Positions 17,001-25,081 of a stretch of 32,610 bases of DNA are shown piece by piece. This stretch comes from Gammaproteobacteria bacterium (GTDB lineage: Bacteria > Pseudomonadota > Gammaproteobacteria > Pseudomonadales > Azotimanducaceae), in assembly GCA_012961165.1 (NCBI GenBank), contig DTZW01000125.1, positions 1 to 32,610 on the forward strand, read 5' to 3'. The position numbers and the translations under genes were made by a program. The notes beneath the pieces are model-generated. The model was given only the letters and a program-made list of their open reading frames with translations, did no database searches and was not told where the DNA came from. Positions within the stretch are counted from its first letter, which is position 1. The number at the start of each line of letters is the position of its first letter.

Positions 17001-18911
17001 TCAGCTATCAGATTCTTGAGATTCTTGCTTTGTACCATGGCACTGGGTCGGTAGATCAAGGGTTGGATTACGGTCAAAGAAGCCGACGGGGACTAGGTGA
17101 AAGCCCGTGTATTCAACCGGCATCACCGGCCAGTCTTCTGGCCTGGGTACGTGAGTTAAGGCAACCGTGTGCCACATCACCAGATCACAATGGCTGATAT
17201 CGCGATTGTTCCTGGTCAATTCCGGTAAACCACCTTCTCCGTGGTGCATCACCGTATGCTGCCCCGCTGCGCTTTGCTCTTCCTCTGCGTAAGGGGTAGC
17301 CCAAAGGTGGTGAAGGCCAAATGCTCCGCGTCGGCCCACCTGTGATTCTGGTCTTGCAAACAGGGAAGGAGACGCTGCCGGCAGTAACTTATAGGCAACC
17401 GGCACGCCCAGGCCATTCAGTTTTTCAGGATTGGTCACTTTCCAATGGCGACTTGTTTGCGGTGCGATATTGCGCTTCGCGGAGTGTTCATCGGTAAGGT
17501 GCCTGCTAACAGAACAGAACTGGCTACCATCAGGGTTATTTTCACCCAATGGCATAACGTCGATCTCACTTTCGTACAAAGAATTGTTGCCGCCATCGAG
17601 TTCCCAGTCGAGACGAAAGCAAAATAGGTGCTGGTGCACTGGTGAAGCGAGGCCATCAGCGATCATCGGCGCTTGGGCTGCATTATGCGTTTCAGGTGTC
17701 ACCGCGCTCACACCGACGATACCTGTCAATTTGATTTCCATTTGAATGGTGCCATCCAGGTAGAGGTACCAATAAAAGCCGTAGTCATAGTTGCCGATGG
17801 TGAAGATAGAACTGATAACCAACCTACGGGAACGCCGTACTTCACTTACCTGTGACACCGCGTCAGTGTGTTTCCACTGAATGCCATAGTCCTCCTCATG
17901 CATACAGATGGCATTCTCCACCGTTTTCGCCTTTCCATCCCAGGTCACCTGGTGAATATCAAAATATTGAATTTCCCCAAGGCAGTCACATCCCAGTTTA
18001 AGGCTGTTAACCAGGGTGCCCATGTTGTATTCGCTGGCGTCCAGAACGTGTTTCCAGCTATGCATATTGTCTGCGTCGCCATAAGGGACAATCATTTCTG
18101 ACAAGGCCGCACGATATAAAACAGGCCTACCCTGAAGGCTCATCTGGTGGAGTACCAGACCATGAACAGGGTGAATAGAGACTCTTAAGTCATATCCCTG
18201 CCACTTCACACGATAGCCTTCAGTTGTAAAGCTTGCGCCTTCGGGCTGCGTGATATCGAGCGATTTTAGGTCAGTTCTGGTTTTCTCCTGATGGGCTGAA
18301 TCAAATCGACCAGAGGAAGGCGGCATCGGGATCACACCGGTATCTTCTACGTGCACCACTTTCCCTGCGGTCACATCCAGATGGGCGATCAAGCCGTGTA
18401 TCGGTCGGGCATAACCATTGTCAGTAGCATCTTCTTTAAGGAAAGCGATACAGCGAAGCGCCCTGTGGCCATCAGGGATGTCTGGATGGGCGTAGCCCCC
18501 AGCAGGCCAAGGGTCTACTTGAATCAATTCCAAATCAGCCTTCGTGGTGGTGGCGATGCCCCTTGCGGCAACCCTGTCCAGCCACGCCTGGCAGCTTTTG
18601 GTCAGTTGTATCGCTAGACCCAGGTCAGCATATCCATAAGCAACCTGTGCGCCCAGAGCCAGTCGATTGACAGATTTAAGCGCACCTGCGGTTAGGTCTA
18701 TTTCTGCTTCAAAGCCACCATCAGGTTGGGAGTCAATACCCATGAGCTTCACGCTGCGTGGGCATTGGTCACCTTTTCTTAGCAAGTGTTTAGCTGGCTC
18801 CAATCGTTCAATCGAGCAGAAGAAAGCCTGCTGATCGGAATGACCCGCCCTGAAATGCAAGACGGCCGCCTCAATTTCAGCAGCTGACAAAGGGTCTAGT
18901 GGATGATGCAT
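17001..18911 (-). CDS. Copper amine oxidase (primary-amine oxidase)
   Basis: Oxidises primary amines to aldehydes with release of ammonia and hydrogen peroxide, using copper and a topaquinone made from its own Tyr. 636 residues, matching the bacterial enzymes of Arthrobacter type. The cofactor motif is FTIGNYDYGFYW, with precursor Tyr375. The catalytic base is Asp291 in VLDASEYNMG. Copper ligands are His426 and His428 (SPVHQHLF) and His587 (ALTHVPRPEDWPVMP). The Asp-to-Tyr spacing (84) and the second-to-third His spacing (159) equal those I recall for the Arthrobacter globiformis enzyme. No signal peptide is visible, so it is probably cytoplasmic. AAGG lies nine bases before the ATG. It is likely first in a minus-strand group with the SDR, which could process the aldehyde or alcohol product; that link is inference. 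Confidence 0.95.
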   Translation of the reverse strand: MHHPLDPLSAAEIEAAVLHFRAGHSDQQAFFCSIERLEPAKHLLRKGDQCPRSVKLMGIDSQPDGGFEAEIDLTAGALKSVNRLALGAQVAYGYADLGLAIQLTKSCQAWLDRVAARGIATTTKADLELIQVDPWPAGGYAHPDIPDGHRALRCIAFLKEDATDNGYARPIHGLIAHLDVTAGKVVHVEDTGVIPMPPSSGRFDSAHQEKTRTDLKSLDITQPEGASFTTEGYRVKWQGYDLRVSIHPVHGLVLHQMSLQGRPVLYRAALSEMIVPYGDADNMHSWKHVLDASEYNMGTLVNSLKLGCDCLGEIQYFDIHQVTWDGKAKTVENAICMHEEDYGIQWKHTDAVSQVSEVRRSRRLVISSIFTIGNYDYGFYWYLYLDGTIQMEIKLTGIVGVSAVTPETHNAAQAPMIADGLASPVHQHLFCFRLDWELDGGNNSLYESEIDVMPLGENNPDGSQFCSVSRHLTDEHSAKRNIAPQTSRHWKVTNPEKLNGLGVPVAYKLLPAASPSLFARPESQVGRRGAFGLHHLWATPYAEEEQSAAGQHTVMHHGEGGLPELTRNNRDISHCDLVMWHTVALTHVPRPEDWPVMPVEYTGFHLVPVGFFDRNPTLDLPTQCHGTKQESQESDS

Positions 18912-18953
18912 ACGATCGCGCCTTTAAAATCCAAATATACAGTCGGGGGGTAG

Positions 18954-19244
18954 CAGACCACGATAAGCCATAAGCCGTCCAATGCATTTTTTAATGAAGT
19001 CAGCGAGGCGACCGCAATATCACGTCCTGCGTTGACCAGGATTTCAAACGTGCCGGATTACAACACGAATACGAAAACGATCGGTGCTCTGTGTGGTTAC
19101 TTTGAGATAGCGCCTGGGGAGTTGCTCAAGAGAGTGCAATGCCCTCAGTCGTCTGCATCTGCTGGCTTTGTCGATACAACCAAGCCACGCAACTTGCTAT
19201 ATTGGCCCTTTATTCTTCCTATTCGCAAAACAAGCCAACCTTAA
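18954..19244 (+). pseudogene. Remnant of a small Cro/C1-type (XRE) helix-turn-helix regulator
   Basis: The frame reads NEVSEATAISRPALTRISNV and on to PDYNTNTKTIGALCGYFEI and PGELLKRV. This closely follows small HTH regulators (EVAEATGISRxTLTRIxNxxxYNTTTxxIxxLCxFFxCxxGDLL). Upstream the frame is open only to a TAG at 18951 and has no ATG or GTG; the first usable codon is a TTG inside the recognition helix. After KRV the sequence becomes unrelated. It therefore looks like the middle of a broken gene. The rest of the gap to 19397 shows nothing recognisable. Confidence 0.5.
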
Positions 19245-19397
19245 ACATGATGCTCTGCAAGCTACCTTATGCAGATGAGTTTTTGATGATCAAAGGAAAA
19301 GAGGATAGCGAAGCTAACCATACGGATGAAGAAACTAGGCGCCGGGACGCCTGTAAGCCATCAGATTCGCCGTTACAGCCATTGACCATCCAGAGGA

Positions 19398-19678
19398 TCA
19401 CAAAGTTACCGCGAGTGCAAAGCCGGTTGCAACCGCAGCATCAACTGCATTACACCTTTCTGCAATAACTCCCTGCCCACTTCACTGGCAATAGCTCGCT
19501 GGCTCACCACCATGCCATCACGCGCGATGGTCGGATGATGAATAGTATTATATCTAATGATCGCATCACCTTGCGGGGTAGCGGCCTGAACCGCTACAGA
19601 AACAAGTGTGATCAGAACGGTTACCGAAAACTGATGAATAAATTCTTTAGCTTTTTCAATAGCGTAACTCCGCCTCAA
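19398..19678 (-). pseudogene. Gamma-glutamyltransferase, frameshifted N-terminal remnant
   Basis: Begins with a signal-peptide-like stretch (FSVTVLITLVSVAVQAA) and continues DGMVVSQRAIASEVGRELLQ, the conserved start of periplasmic gamma-glutamyltransferases. Near 19452 one base is missing: the frame changes from KGVMQL to NAVDAAVATGFALAVTL, which is exactly the next conserved block (GGNAVDAAVAAxFALAVT). A TGA then follows at 19398-19400, where the family continues PxAGNxGGGGF. The catalytic Thr and most of the roughly 570 residues are gone. The first codon, TTG, overlaps the antiporter stop, so the gene was once coupled to it. Confidence 0.8.
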
Positions 19679-21186
19679 AATAGGGTGTAGCTGATTAATG
19701 CATACATCACTGCAGCAACTGTCGCGGCGACCACTGCCAGAGGTAGTTGTGTAGTCACGTGATCCATCAAGTCAGAGCCGCAAGCTAATGCGGATAGAAT
19801 AGTGGTATCAGAAATAGGTGAACATTGATCTCCGAAAACCGCACCTCCCATCACGGCACCAAAAGATAACAGGATGAAAGTCGGGTCAGGCGAAATCGCG
19901 AACGCCAGAGGCAGTGCAACCGGAAATACAACGGCATAGGTGCCCCAAGATGAACCGATAGAGAATGCAACGACCATGCAAATCAACATCAGTAAACTAG
20001 GCAATATATAAGGCATCTCCTGCAACCAGGCCAAGGTCGCGCCAACAACGAAACCTGAGGTACCTAACTTCTCAGATACAGTGGCCAGTGTTAGGGCCAA
20101 ACCAAGCACAATAGCACCGACCGTAACACCTTTGATGCCAGTCACTATGGCATTGAATGCGACATCAATGGGTAAACCTTTTATCGTGCTTACTATGAAT
20201 GCCGCAACAACCGCTAAGCCAAAACCTTCAAACACCATCGGTGAACCCCCTGCGATCCACGGCACAATGCAAAACCCCATGAGCACAAAGATCGGCGTAA
20301 TAAAGTCTATGATTGAAGGCGAATAGCCTGGATGAACGTTAGCGTCAGTCAGTTCAGTCGCACTGATCGGCGAAGCATGAGCAGAATCCAGTTCGCCTGA
20401 CTCCTGCACTCTCGCCACTACTTTTGACATCGGTGAACCGAGAAGAGGTAGTTTATCCAGCGCAAACAAGAGAGTCATTGCGACGGCTATCCAAGCATAA
20501 AAGTTGTACGGTATTGCCTGGAAAAATAATGTGATGCCATCAGCTTCCGAGTCTATCATTCCTGCCATGGGCTCAATTGCGATCAACCCTGCGATATAAA
20601 TTGGCCAAACATTAAAAGGAATGATTGTTGCTACCGGGGACGCAGTTGAGTCCACAACGTAGGCTAACTCTTCATGGGCCACCTTGTGCTTGTCAGATAC
20701 CGGCTTAACGGTGGTGCCAGTTAACACTGTGCTGATGGTTCCACCTTGATGAAAGACAATACCCATAACCCAAGCAAATACTTTTGCTGACACTCTCGAC
20801 TTAACAAATTTCTGCGCCATGGCTTCACTGAAATATCTTGCGCCACCGTTAACGTTCCACAAGCCAAGCAACCCACCCAATGCCCAGAGATAAATCAGTA
20901 GAATTTGCGCGTACTTTTCACTGCCAAGACTAGGTACCAGAAAAATTTCAATAATATTGAGCTGGCCAATGACGAGGCCTCCACTGAACACGCCTAACAA
21001 TAATGCCAACAACACGTTCCGGGTGGCGAAACAGATTGTTAAGGTAACCAATGCGGGGAGGAGTGACCACCATCCATAATGAGCTCCAACAAGCTGCGGT
21101 CTAAACTGCCAAACAAGTACACTGATCAATAATCCGACGGCAAGAACGATCACAGCTGAAATATTAATGGAGCTCGATGATTTCAT
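19675..21186 (-). CDS. nhaC: NhaC-type Na+/H+ antiporter family membrane protein
   Basis: 503 residues with about 12 hydrophobic spans (for example ISAVIVLAVGLLISVLVW and IIDFITPIFVLMGFCIVPWI). Family signatures are VVDSTASPVATIIPFNVWP and GAVMGGAVFGDQCSPISDTT, followed by ILSALACGSDLMDHV. Members exchange Na+ for H+; some relatives exchange organic acids or amino acids (malate/lactate, lysine and arginine types), so the substrate is not certain. Its ATG overlaps the stop of an upstream M14 carboxypeptidase pseudogene as ATGA, with no Shine-Dalgarno of its own. Its stop overlaps the first codon of a gamma-glutamyltransferase remnant. The antiporter is the only intact member of this three-gene unit. 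If it depends on coupling, the upstream frameshift could affect its expression. Confidence 0.88.
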   Translation of the reverse strand: MKSSSSINISAVIVLAVGLLISVLVWQFRPQLVGAHYGWWSLLPALVTLTICFATRNVLLALLLGVFSGGLVIGQLNIIEIFLVPSLGSEKYAQILLIYLWALGGLLGLWNVNGGARYFSEAMAQKFVKSRVSAKVFAWVMGIVFHQGGTISTVLTGTTVKPVSDKHKVAHEELAYVVDSTASPVATIIPFNVWPIYIAGLIAIEPMAGMIDSEADGITLFFQAIPYNFYAWIAVAMTLLFALDKLPLLGSPMSKVVARVQESGELDSAHASPISATELTDANVHPGYSPSIIDFITPIFVLMGFCIVPWIAGGSPMVFEGFGLAVVAAFIVSTIKGLPIDVAFNAIVTGIKGVTVGAIVLGLALTLATVSEKLGTSGFVVGATLAWLQEMPYILPSLLMLICMVVAFSIGSSWGTYAVVFPVALPLAFAISPDPTFILLSFGAVMGGAVFGDQCSPISDTTILSALACGSDLMDHVTTQLPLAVVAATVAAVMYALISYTLF

Positions 21187-21643
21187 TGGAATTGAGTCAA
21201 TTGAAGATCGTTGATCAGATCATACGTCTGGATCATTGCGGCAGCAAACACACCTGCGGATGACTCAATCATCTCGCGATCTGTCTCATCGCCAACTTCA
21301 TAGGTAATCGCCGGGAAACCAAACCATTGTAGATGTAGTTTTTGGCGTTCGGTTGGTCGCTACTTGTCGCCTGTGGCCGAAACGGATACGTCTCGCTTTT
21401 CTTTGCCTGGTCAAACCAAACCTGTGTGAAATCGTGGGGCGTGGTCGGCAGATCATCAGCCTGAATATAAAACACGTTTTTGGCTGTGGAATGAAAATCC
21501 AAGAACAAACTGATGTGTTTGCCATCATTCACGAGTCTGTCCACCAGGTCCCGCACCGCCGTCGTCTCTGGCTGCTCAAGTGTTGCTGTTGCCGATGCAG
21601 TAACCGGCAACGCTACTGCATCGCAAATGCTGTCTAACAGCAA
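21183..21643 (-). pseudogene. M14-family zinc carboxypeptidase, truncated and frameshifted
   Basis: The surviving part reads LEQPETTAVRDLVDRL and then HISLFLDFHSTAKNVFYIQ, matching the M14 segment with the active-site region D-x-HS. Near 21321 one base is lost after YIYNG. The correct continuation is in another frame: FGFPAITYEVGDETDREMIE and then AAAMIQTYDLINDLQL, which contains the catalytic-type Glu of TYEVGDET. That frame ends in a TGA overlapping the antiporter ATG. The N-terminal half, including the zinc-binding HxxE, is missing upstream, where 21644-21785 shows nothing recognisable. It is a remnant, but its end fixes it as the first gene of the antiporter operon. Confidence 0.75.
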
Positions 21644-21785
21644 CTAAGACGACGCTCCCGACTTGAACCCTCATCCAATTTGCAGTTGCTAGCGCTGGCC
21701 GACAATTCAATTGGGTAGCAGCAAAAATTGCAAATACTCTAACCCGCTCACCCATTGTTGATGAAAATTAATCCTGCATGACCAT

Positions 21786-22538
21786 TTACCATTTCTCGAC
21801 CCACGGCCTGAGTACAACCTCATGCGTCCACGTCGAGCGATGCTGACGATGTAACTGTAAGTAGGTCTCGGCAATAAATTCAGGGTCTGCCATGTTGTCG
21901 GCCTCAGCGGTGCCGGCCAATCGGTGTGCTCGAGAACCATCTTCCTGAGTCCAACCAATAGCCGCATCAATTGGCACATTGGTGACATGAATCCCTTGCG
22001 GCATCAATTCCCGTGCCATGCTCTGCGCCAAGCCCGCCTTGCCATGACAAGCGGCAGCAAATGCGCCACTGTTTGGATACCCCTTTAACGCTGCGCTGGC
22101 ATTGGTAAAAATGATGGAACCCCGCCCTCTTTCACCCAGCTCATTCTGTAGTAGACATCTCGCCGCCTGCTGACCCACCAGAAAAGCGCTGTAGACAGAA
22201 TTCTTCAAGGTATCAAGCACGTCAACAGCCGCTGCTTGTGTGATGGGTTTTCGAAATATCTCTCGGGTTCTGCCATCAATGTTATGCACAACCAGGTTAG
22301 GATTTCCCAACCTCTCAACAACAATGCCAAACAAATCTACGACCGATTGTTCATCGGCAGCATCGCAGGCAACAAGTAAAACCCCGTGCGTCTTTTCAAG
22401 CTCCCTGAGCACTGGCTTATCTATATTTCTGGCTGCGATGGCAACTTGCATACCTTCCCTCACGAACACTCGCGCGCAACTAGCGCTGATCCCCGGGCCA
22501 CCACCGACAATCACTACAACTTCCTGCTTCATCACCAT
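21786..22538 (-). CDS. Atypical short-chain dehydrogenase-like protein without the catalytic Tyr
   Basis: 250 residues with an SDR Rossmann fold. The cofactor loop is VGGGPGIS in place of TGxxxGxG, with an arginine after strand 2 (IAARN) that suggests NADP(H). NNAG is replaced by HNIDG. Around the active site the sequence is FTNASAALKGYPNSGAF and then AAACHGKAGLAQSMAREL, so the Tyr of YxxxK is an Ala while the Lys is kept. This pattern matches a known group of SDR-like proteins common in Proteobacteria (family motif FAxAKFALRxLAQSMAREL), whose reaction is not established. A GGGAG lies six bases before the ATG at 22538. It lies in a minus-strand block with the acyl-CoA ligase but with a 661-base gap between, so co-transcription is uncertain. 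Confidence 0.82.
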   Translation of the reverse strand: MVMKQEVVVIVGGGPGISASCARVFVREGMQVAIAARNIDKPVLRELEKTHGVLLVACDAADEQSVVDLFGIVVERLGNPNLVVHNIDGRTREIFRKPITQAAAVDVLDTLKNSVYSAFLVGQQAARCLLQNELGERGRGSIIFTNASAALKGYPNSGAFAAACHGKAGLAQSMARELMPQGIHVTNVPIDAAIGWTQEDGSRAHRLAGTAEADNMADPEFIAETYLQLHRQHRSTWTHEVVLRPWVEKW

Positions 22539-23009
22539 AGTCTTCTCCCACGCTCTTTCACATTTATATAAATTTCATCAAAAACTAACTCATTGATCTG
22601 CCCCGGTCTCAGCATAGTTGTCGCGTGCACTGCCCAGTTAACCTGTCTTCCTTAAAGAAAGTGGTGCTTGAGTGGGACTGCAGTTTTTCATTCTGACCCA
22701 TAGTAAGTTTGGAGTAGTCAGAATACCCCTGATTGAGATGCAACGATCGCCGCCAGTCCATGAATAACGTTAACTTGCCAGTACCTTAGAACCAGCTAGA
22801 TGGCCGTAGCTTTGGTGCACGAATTCCAATCGAGTCATTCGTGAAAAAATTTATTCGACAATCCATCTAACGTTTATCGAACTCGATATAAAAATCATGT
22901 ATGGGCAAAAAGAACATACTGAAGTTATGTACTGGCATGGATAACCGCCTGGGTAACGGCTTGGGTAACGGCTTCGATAAGCGAATATTGTCCACCCGCT
23001 GAATGATAT
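22539..23009. other. Gap without a recognisable gene
   Basis: This stretch lies upstream of the atypical SDR gene. Apart from a short tandem repeat at 22938-22973, I see no coding region, RNA or terminator I can name. Its last part may be decayed 3' sequence of the P450 remnant. Confidence 0.4.
22938..22973. repeat. Three 12-base tandem repeats (TGGGTAACGGCT)
   Basis: Copies at 22950-22961 and 22962-22973 are identical, and a degenerate copy (TGGATAACCGCC) precedes them at 22938-22949. A 21-codon plus-strand ORF (MDNRLGNGLGNGFDK...) and a minus-strand frame (AVTQAVTQAV) both cross it. The 12-base period keeps either frame. Confidence 0.6.
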
Positions 23010-23199
23010 CGCGAAAAGAGCTCATCATTTCCTGACGCGCCAGCAGCGCACCATGACTAGCGCACCTGCGGGTATTATCGTACCTGATATCTCAACGTCT
23101 GGGGTTGCCTGTCGCATGAGAAACTGTCCCGGACTTTCCCATCGCAATAGCTCCTCTACAAACAGTTTCAACAGCGAGATAACGGGCGGAAGAGCACCT
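23010..23199 (-). pseudogene. Cytochrome P450 remnant
   Basis: Directly after the acyl-CoA ligase stop the minus strand reads LLKLFVEELLRWESPGQFL, then RQATPDVEISGTIIPAGALV. This is the P450 K-helix (ExxR within VEELLR), the WESPxQ segment and the IPAG turn. After VMVRC the frame shifts; another frame continues GASGNDELFSR, corresponding to GAANRDxxxF of P450s. The haem-binding Cys loop and the N-terminal two thirds are absent. It was probably once a neighbour in the same catabolic cluster. Confidence 0.75.
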
Positions 23200-24864
23200 C
23201 TATAGGCCAAGCTCTTTCGCAAACGAATCGCGCATCACAAACTTCTGCATCTTGCCGGTGACTGTCATCGGAAATTCGTGCACCATTTTGATGTACTTAG
23301 GTATTTTGAAGTGGGTAATCTGGCCGCTACAGAATTGCCGGACCCCATCCTCAGACAGGTTTGCGCCTTCCTTTAACTGAATCCAGGCGGCAACCTGTTC
23401 ACCGTACTTTGCATCGGGAACGCCAAACACCTGGATTTCTTGAATATCAGGATGTGTGTAAAGAAACTCCTCGATCTCTCTTGGATAAACATTTTCACCA
23501 CCGCGGATAATCATGTCCTTGATCCGACCTGTGATTTTTACAAAGCCATCGGCGTCCATTTCGCCCAGGTCACCTGAATGCAGCCAGCCCTCGACATCAA
23601 TCGTATCCGCTGTTCTTTCAGCATCGTTCCAGTAACCCTGCATCACACCATAGCCGCGCGAGCACACCTCGCCGGTTTCGCCGAAAGCTGCGATAGCACC
23701 ATCTTCTGTAACTATTTTCATTTCCCAGTTGGTATGTGGTCGGCCCACTGTTGTGACCCGGCGCTCAAATGAATCTTCTATCGCCGTCATTGAATTCAAC
23801 GGGCTGCATTCCGTTTGACCATAGCCGATGACAATTTCCGTCAGCGCCATGTCACTGATCAGGCGCTTCATCAGTTCAATGGGGCAGGTTGACCCAGCAA
23901 TGATGCCGGTTCGAAGTGTGCTCACATCGAAGTCAGTAAATGTGGGCAGATCCAATTCAGCAATAAACATCGTCGGCACACCATGCAGTGCTGTGCATTT
24001 TTCGTCCTGTACGGCCTGCAATACTAATTCCGGATCAAAGACCTCGCAGGGCAATACCATGGTGGCGCCATGCGCAACGCCAACGAGTGTACCCAGGACC
24101 ATACCGAAACAGTGATACATTGGCACAGGAATACATAGAATATCCGCCGGCGAAAAATGCATGCTCTTACCCGCGTGGTAGGCATTGTTCAGAATATTGG
24201 TGTGGGTCAGCGTTGCCCCTTTGGGCGTACCCGTTGTGCCGCTGGTGAACTGGATATTGATGGCGTCACCCGCCTGCAATGTCGTCGCGAGTTCATTCAA
24301 GCGAGAAGTCTCGTCTTTGCCTCCCATCTGGCTTACAGCCTCAAAATTAAACATGCCGTCCGAGGATTCGTCACCCATCCGGATTACTATTTCAAGTTGC
24401 GGTAGCTTTTTGGATTCCAGTCGTCCAGGTTCACAATGAGCTAACTCGGGGGCAAGTTCTTCCAGCATTTTGAGGTAGTAGCTGGTCTTGAAACTCTCTG
24501 CGGCAATAATGGCCTTGCAGCCTACCTTATTGAGCGAATACTCCAGTTCGTACAACCGGTAAGCCGGGTTGATACAGACCATGATCGCGCCAATCTTTGC
24601 CGTGGCGAATTGCGTCACGACCCATTCATATCGGTTGGGCGACCAAATGCCGACCCTATCACCCTGTGCAATGCCGAGCGCCAGCATTCCGGTGGCGAAT
24701 CGATCGACTTCTGCAACGAATTCAGCATAGCTCCAGCGGATGTTTTGATGCGAAACAATCAACGCAGGGTGATTCGGGTTGTTTGCCGCCACACTGTCCA
24801 GATGTTGTCCTATAGTTGACGTCAGCTGCTCACCAGACGCCCCAGTATATTTCGCTTCACTCAT
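23200..24864 (-). CDS. AMP-forming acyl-CoA synthetase/ligase
   Basis: Activates a carboxylic acid with ATP and coenzyme A, through an acyl-adenylate. 554 residues, typical of the medium/long-chain fatty-acyl-CoA synthase group. It has the P-loop-like FTSGTTGTPKGATLTH (Lys215), the adenylate motif IGYGQTECSPLN, the hinge region GWLHSGDLGEMDADGFVKITG followed by RIKDMIIRGGENVYPREIE, and the catalytic Lys538 in TVTGKMQKF. A GAGG lies ten bases before the ATG. The substrate may be a fatty, aromatic or terpenoid/steroid side-chain acid. A P450 remnant and an SDR-like gene nearby point loosely to lipid or terpenoid breakdown. The 217 bases upstream hold a 13-base tandem repeat. Confidence 0.93.
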   Translation of the reverse strand: MSEAKYTGASGEQLTSTIGQHLDSVAANNPNHPALIVSHQNIRWSYAEFVAEVDRFATGMLALGIAQGDRVGIWSPNRYEWVVTQFATAKIGAIMVCINPAYRLYELEYSLNKVGCKAIIAAESFKTSYYLKMLEELAPELAHCEPGRLESKKLPQLEIVIRMGDESSDGMFNFEAVSQMGGKDETSRLNELATTLQAGDAINIQFTSGTTGTPKGATLTHTNILNNAYHAGKSMHFSPADILCIPVPMYHCFGMVLGTLVGVAHGATMVLPCEVFDPELVLQAVQDEKCTALHGVPTMFIAELDLPTFTDFDVSTLRTGIIAGSTCPIELMKRLISDMALTEIVIGYGQTECSPLNSMTAIEDSFERRVTTVGRPHTNWEMKIVTEDGAIAAFGETGEVCSRGYGVMQGYWNDAERTADTIDVEGWLHSGDLGEMDADGFVKITGRIKDMIIRGGENVYPREIEEFLYTHPDIQEIQVFGVPDAKYGEQVAAWIQLKEGANLSEDGVRQFCSGQITHFKIPKYIKMVHEFPMTVTGKMQKFVMRDSFAKELGL

Positions 24865-24956
24865 TAAATGTGTACCTCGCCCTTAATTATCAAACCTATT
24901 CGTTGTGTCATGATCTTACCGTAAGCAAAATGAACAATAGTGCCCCAGCAACCTAT

Positions 24957-25003
24957 TTGCTAAACCTACTTGCTAAACCTACTTGCTAAACCTACTTGCT
25001 AAA
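24957..25003. repeat. 13-base tandem repeat, 3.6 copies (TTGCTAAACCTAC)
   Basis: Three exact copies at 24957-24969, 24970-24982 and 24983-24995 and a partial fourth to 25003. The array is bracketed by AATAGTGCCC at 24937-24946 and again from about 25003, a short direct repeat. It lies between the acyl-CoA ligase start and the YaeQ stop, so it could sit in the ligase promoter region. It is probably a slippage-prone array. Confidence 0.85.
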
Positions 25004-25081
25004 ATAGTGCCCATTAAGGGGCGACATCGAAATGAACTCCGATCACCATGAATGCTAGCAGTGCGGCGAAGCTGGCTCAAG

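Noticed and set aside
24957-25003. CRISPR-like array
   Set aside because: The units are adjoining 13-base repeats without spacers, so this is a simple tandem repeat.
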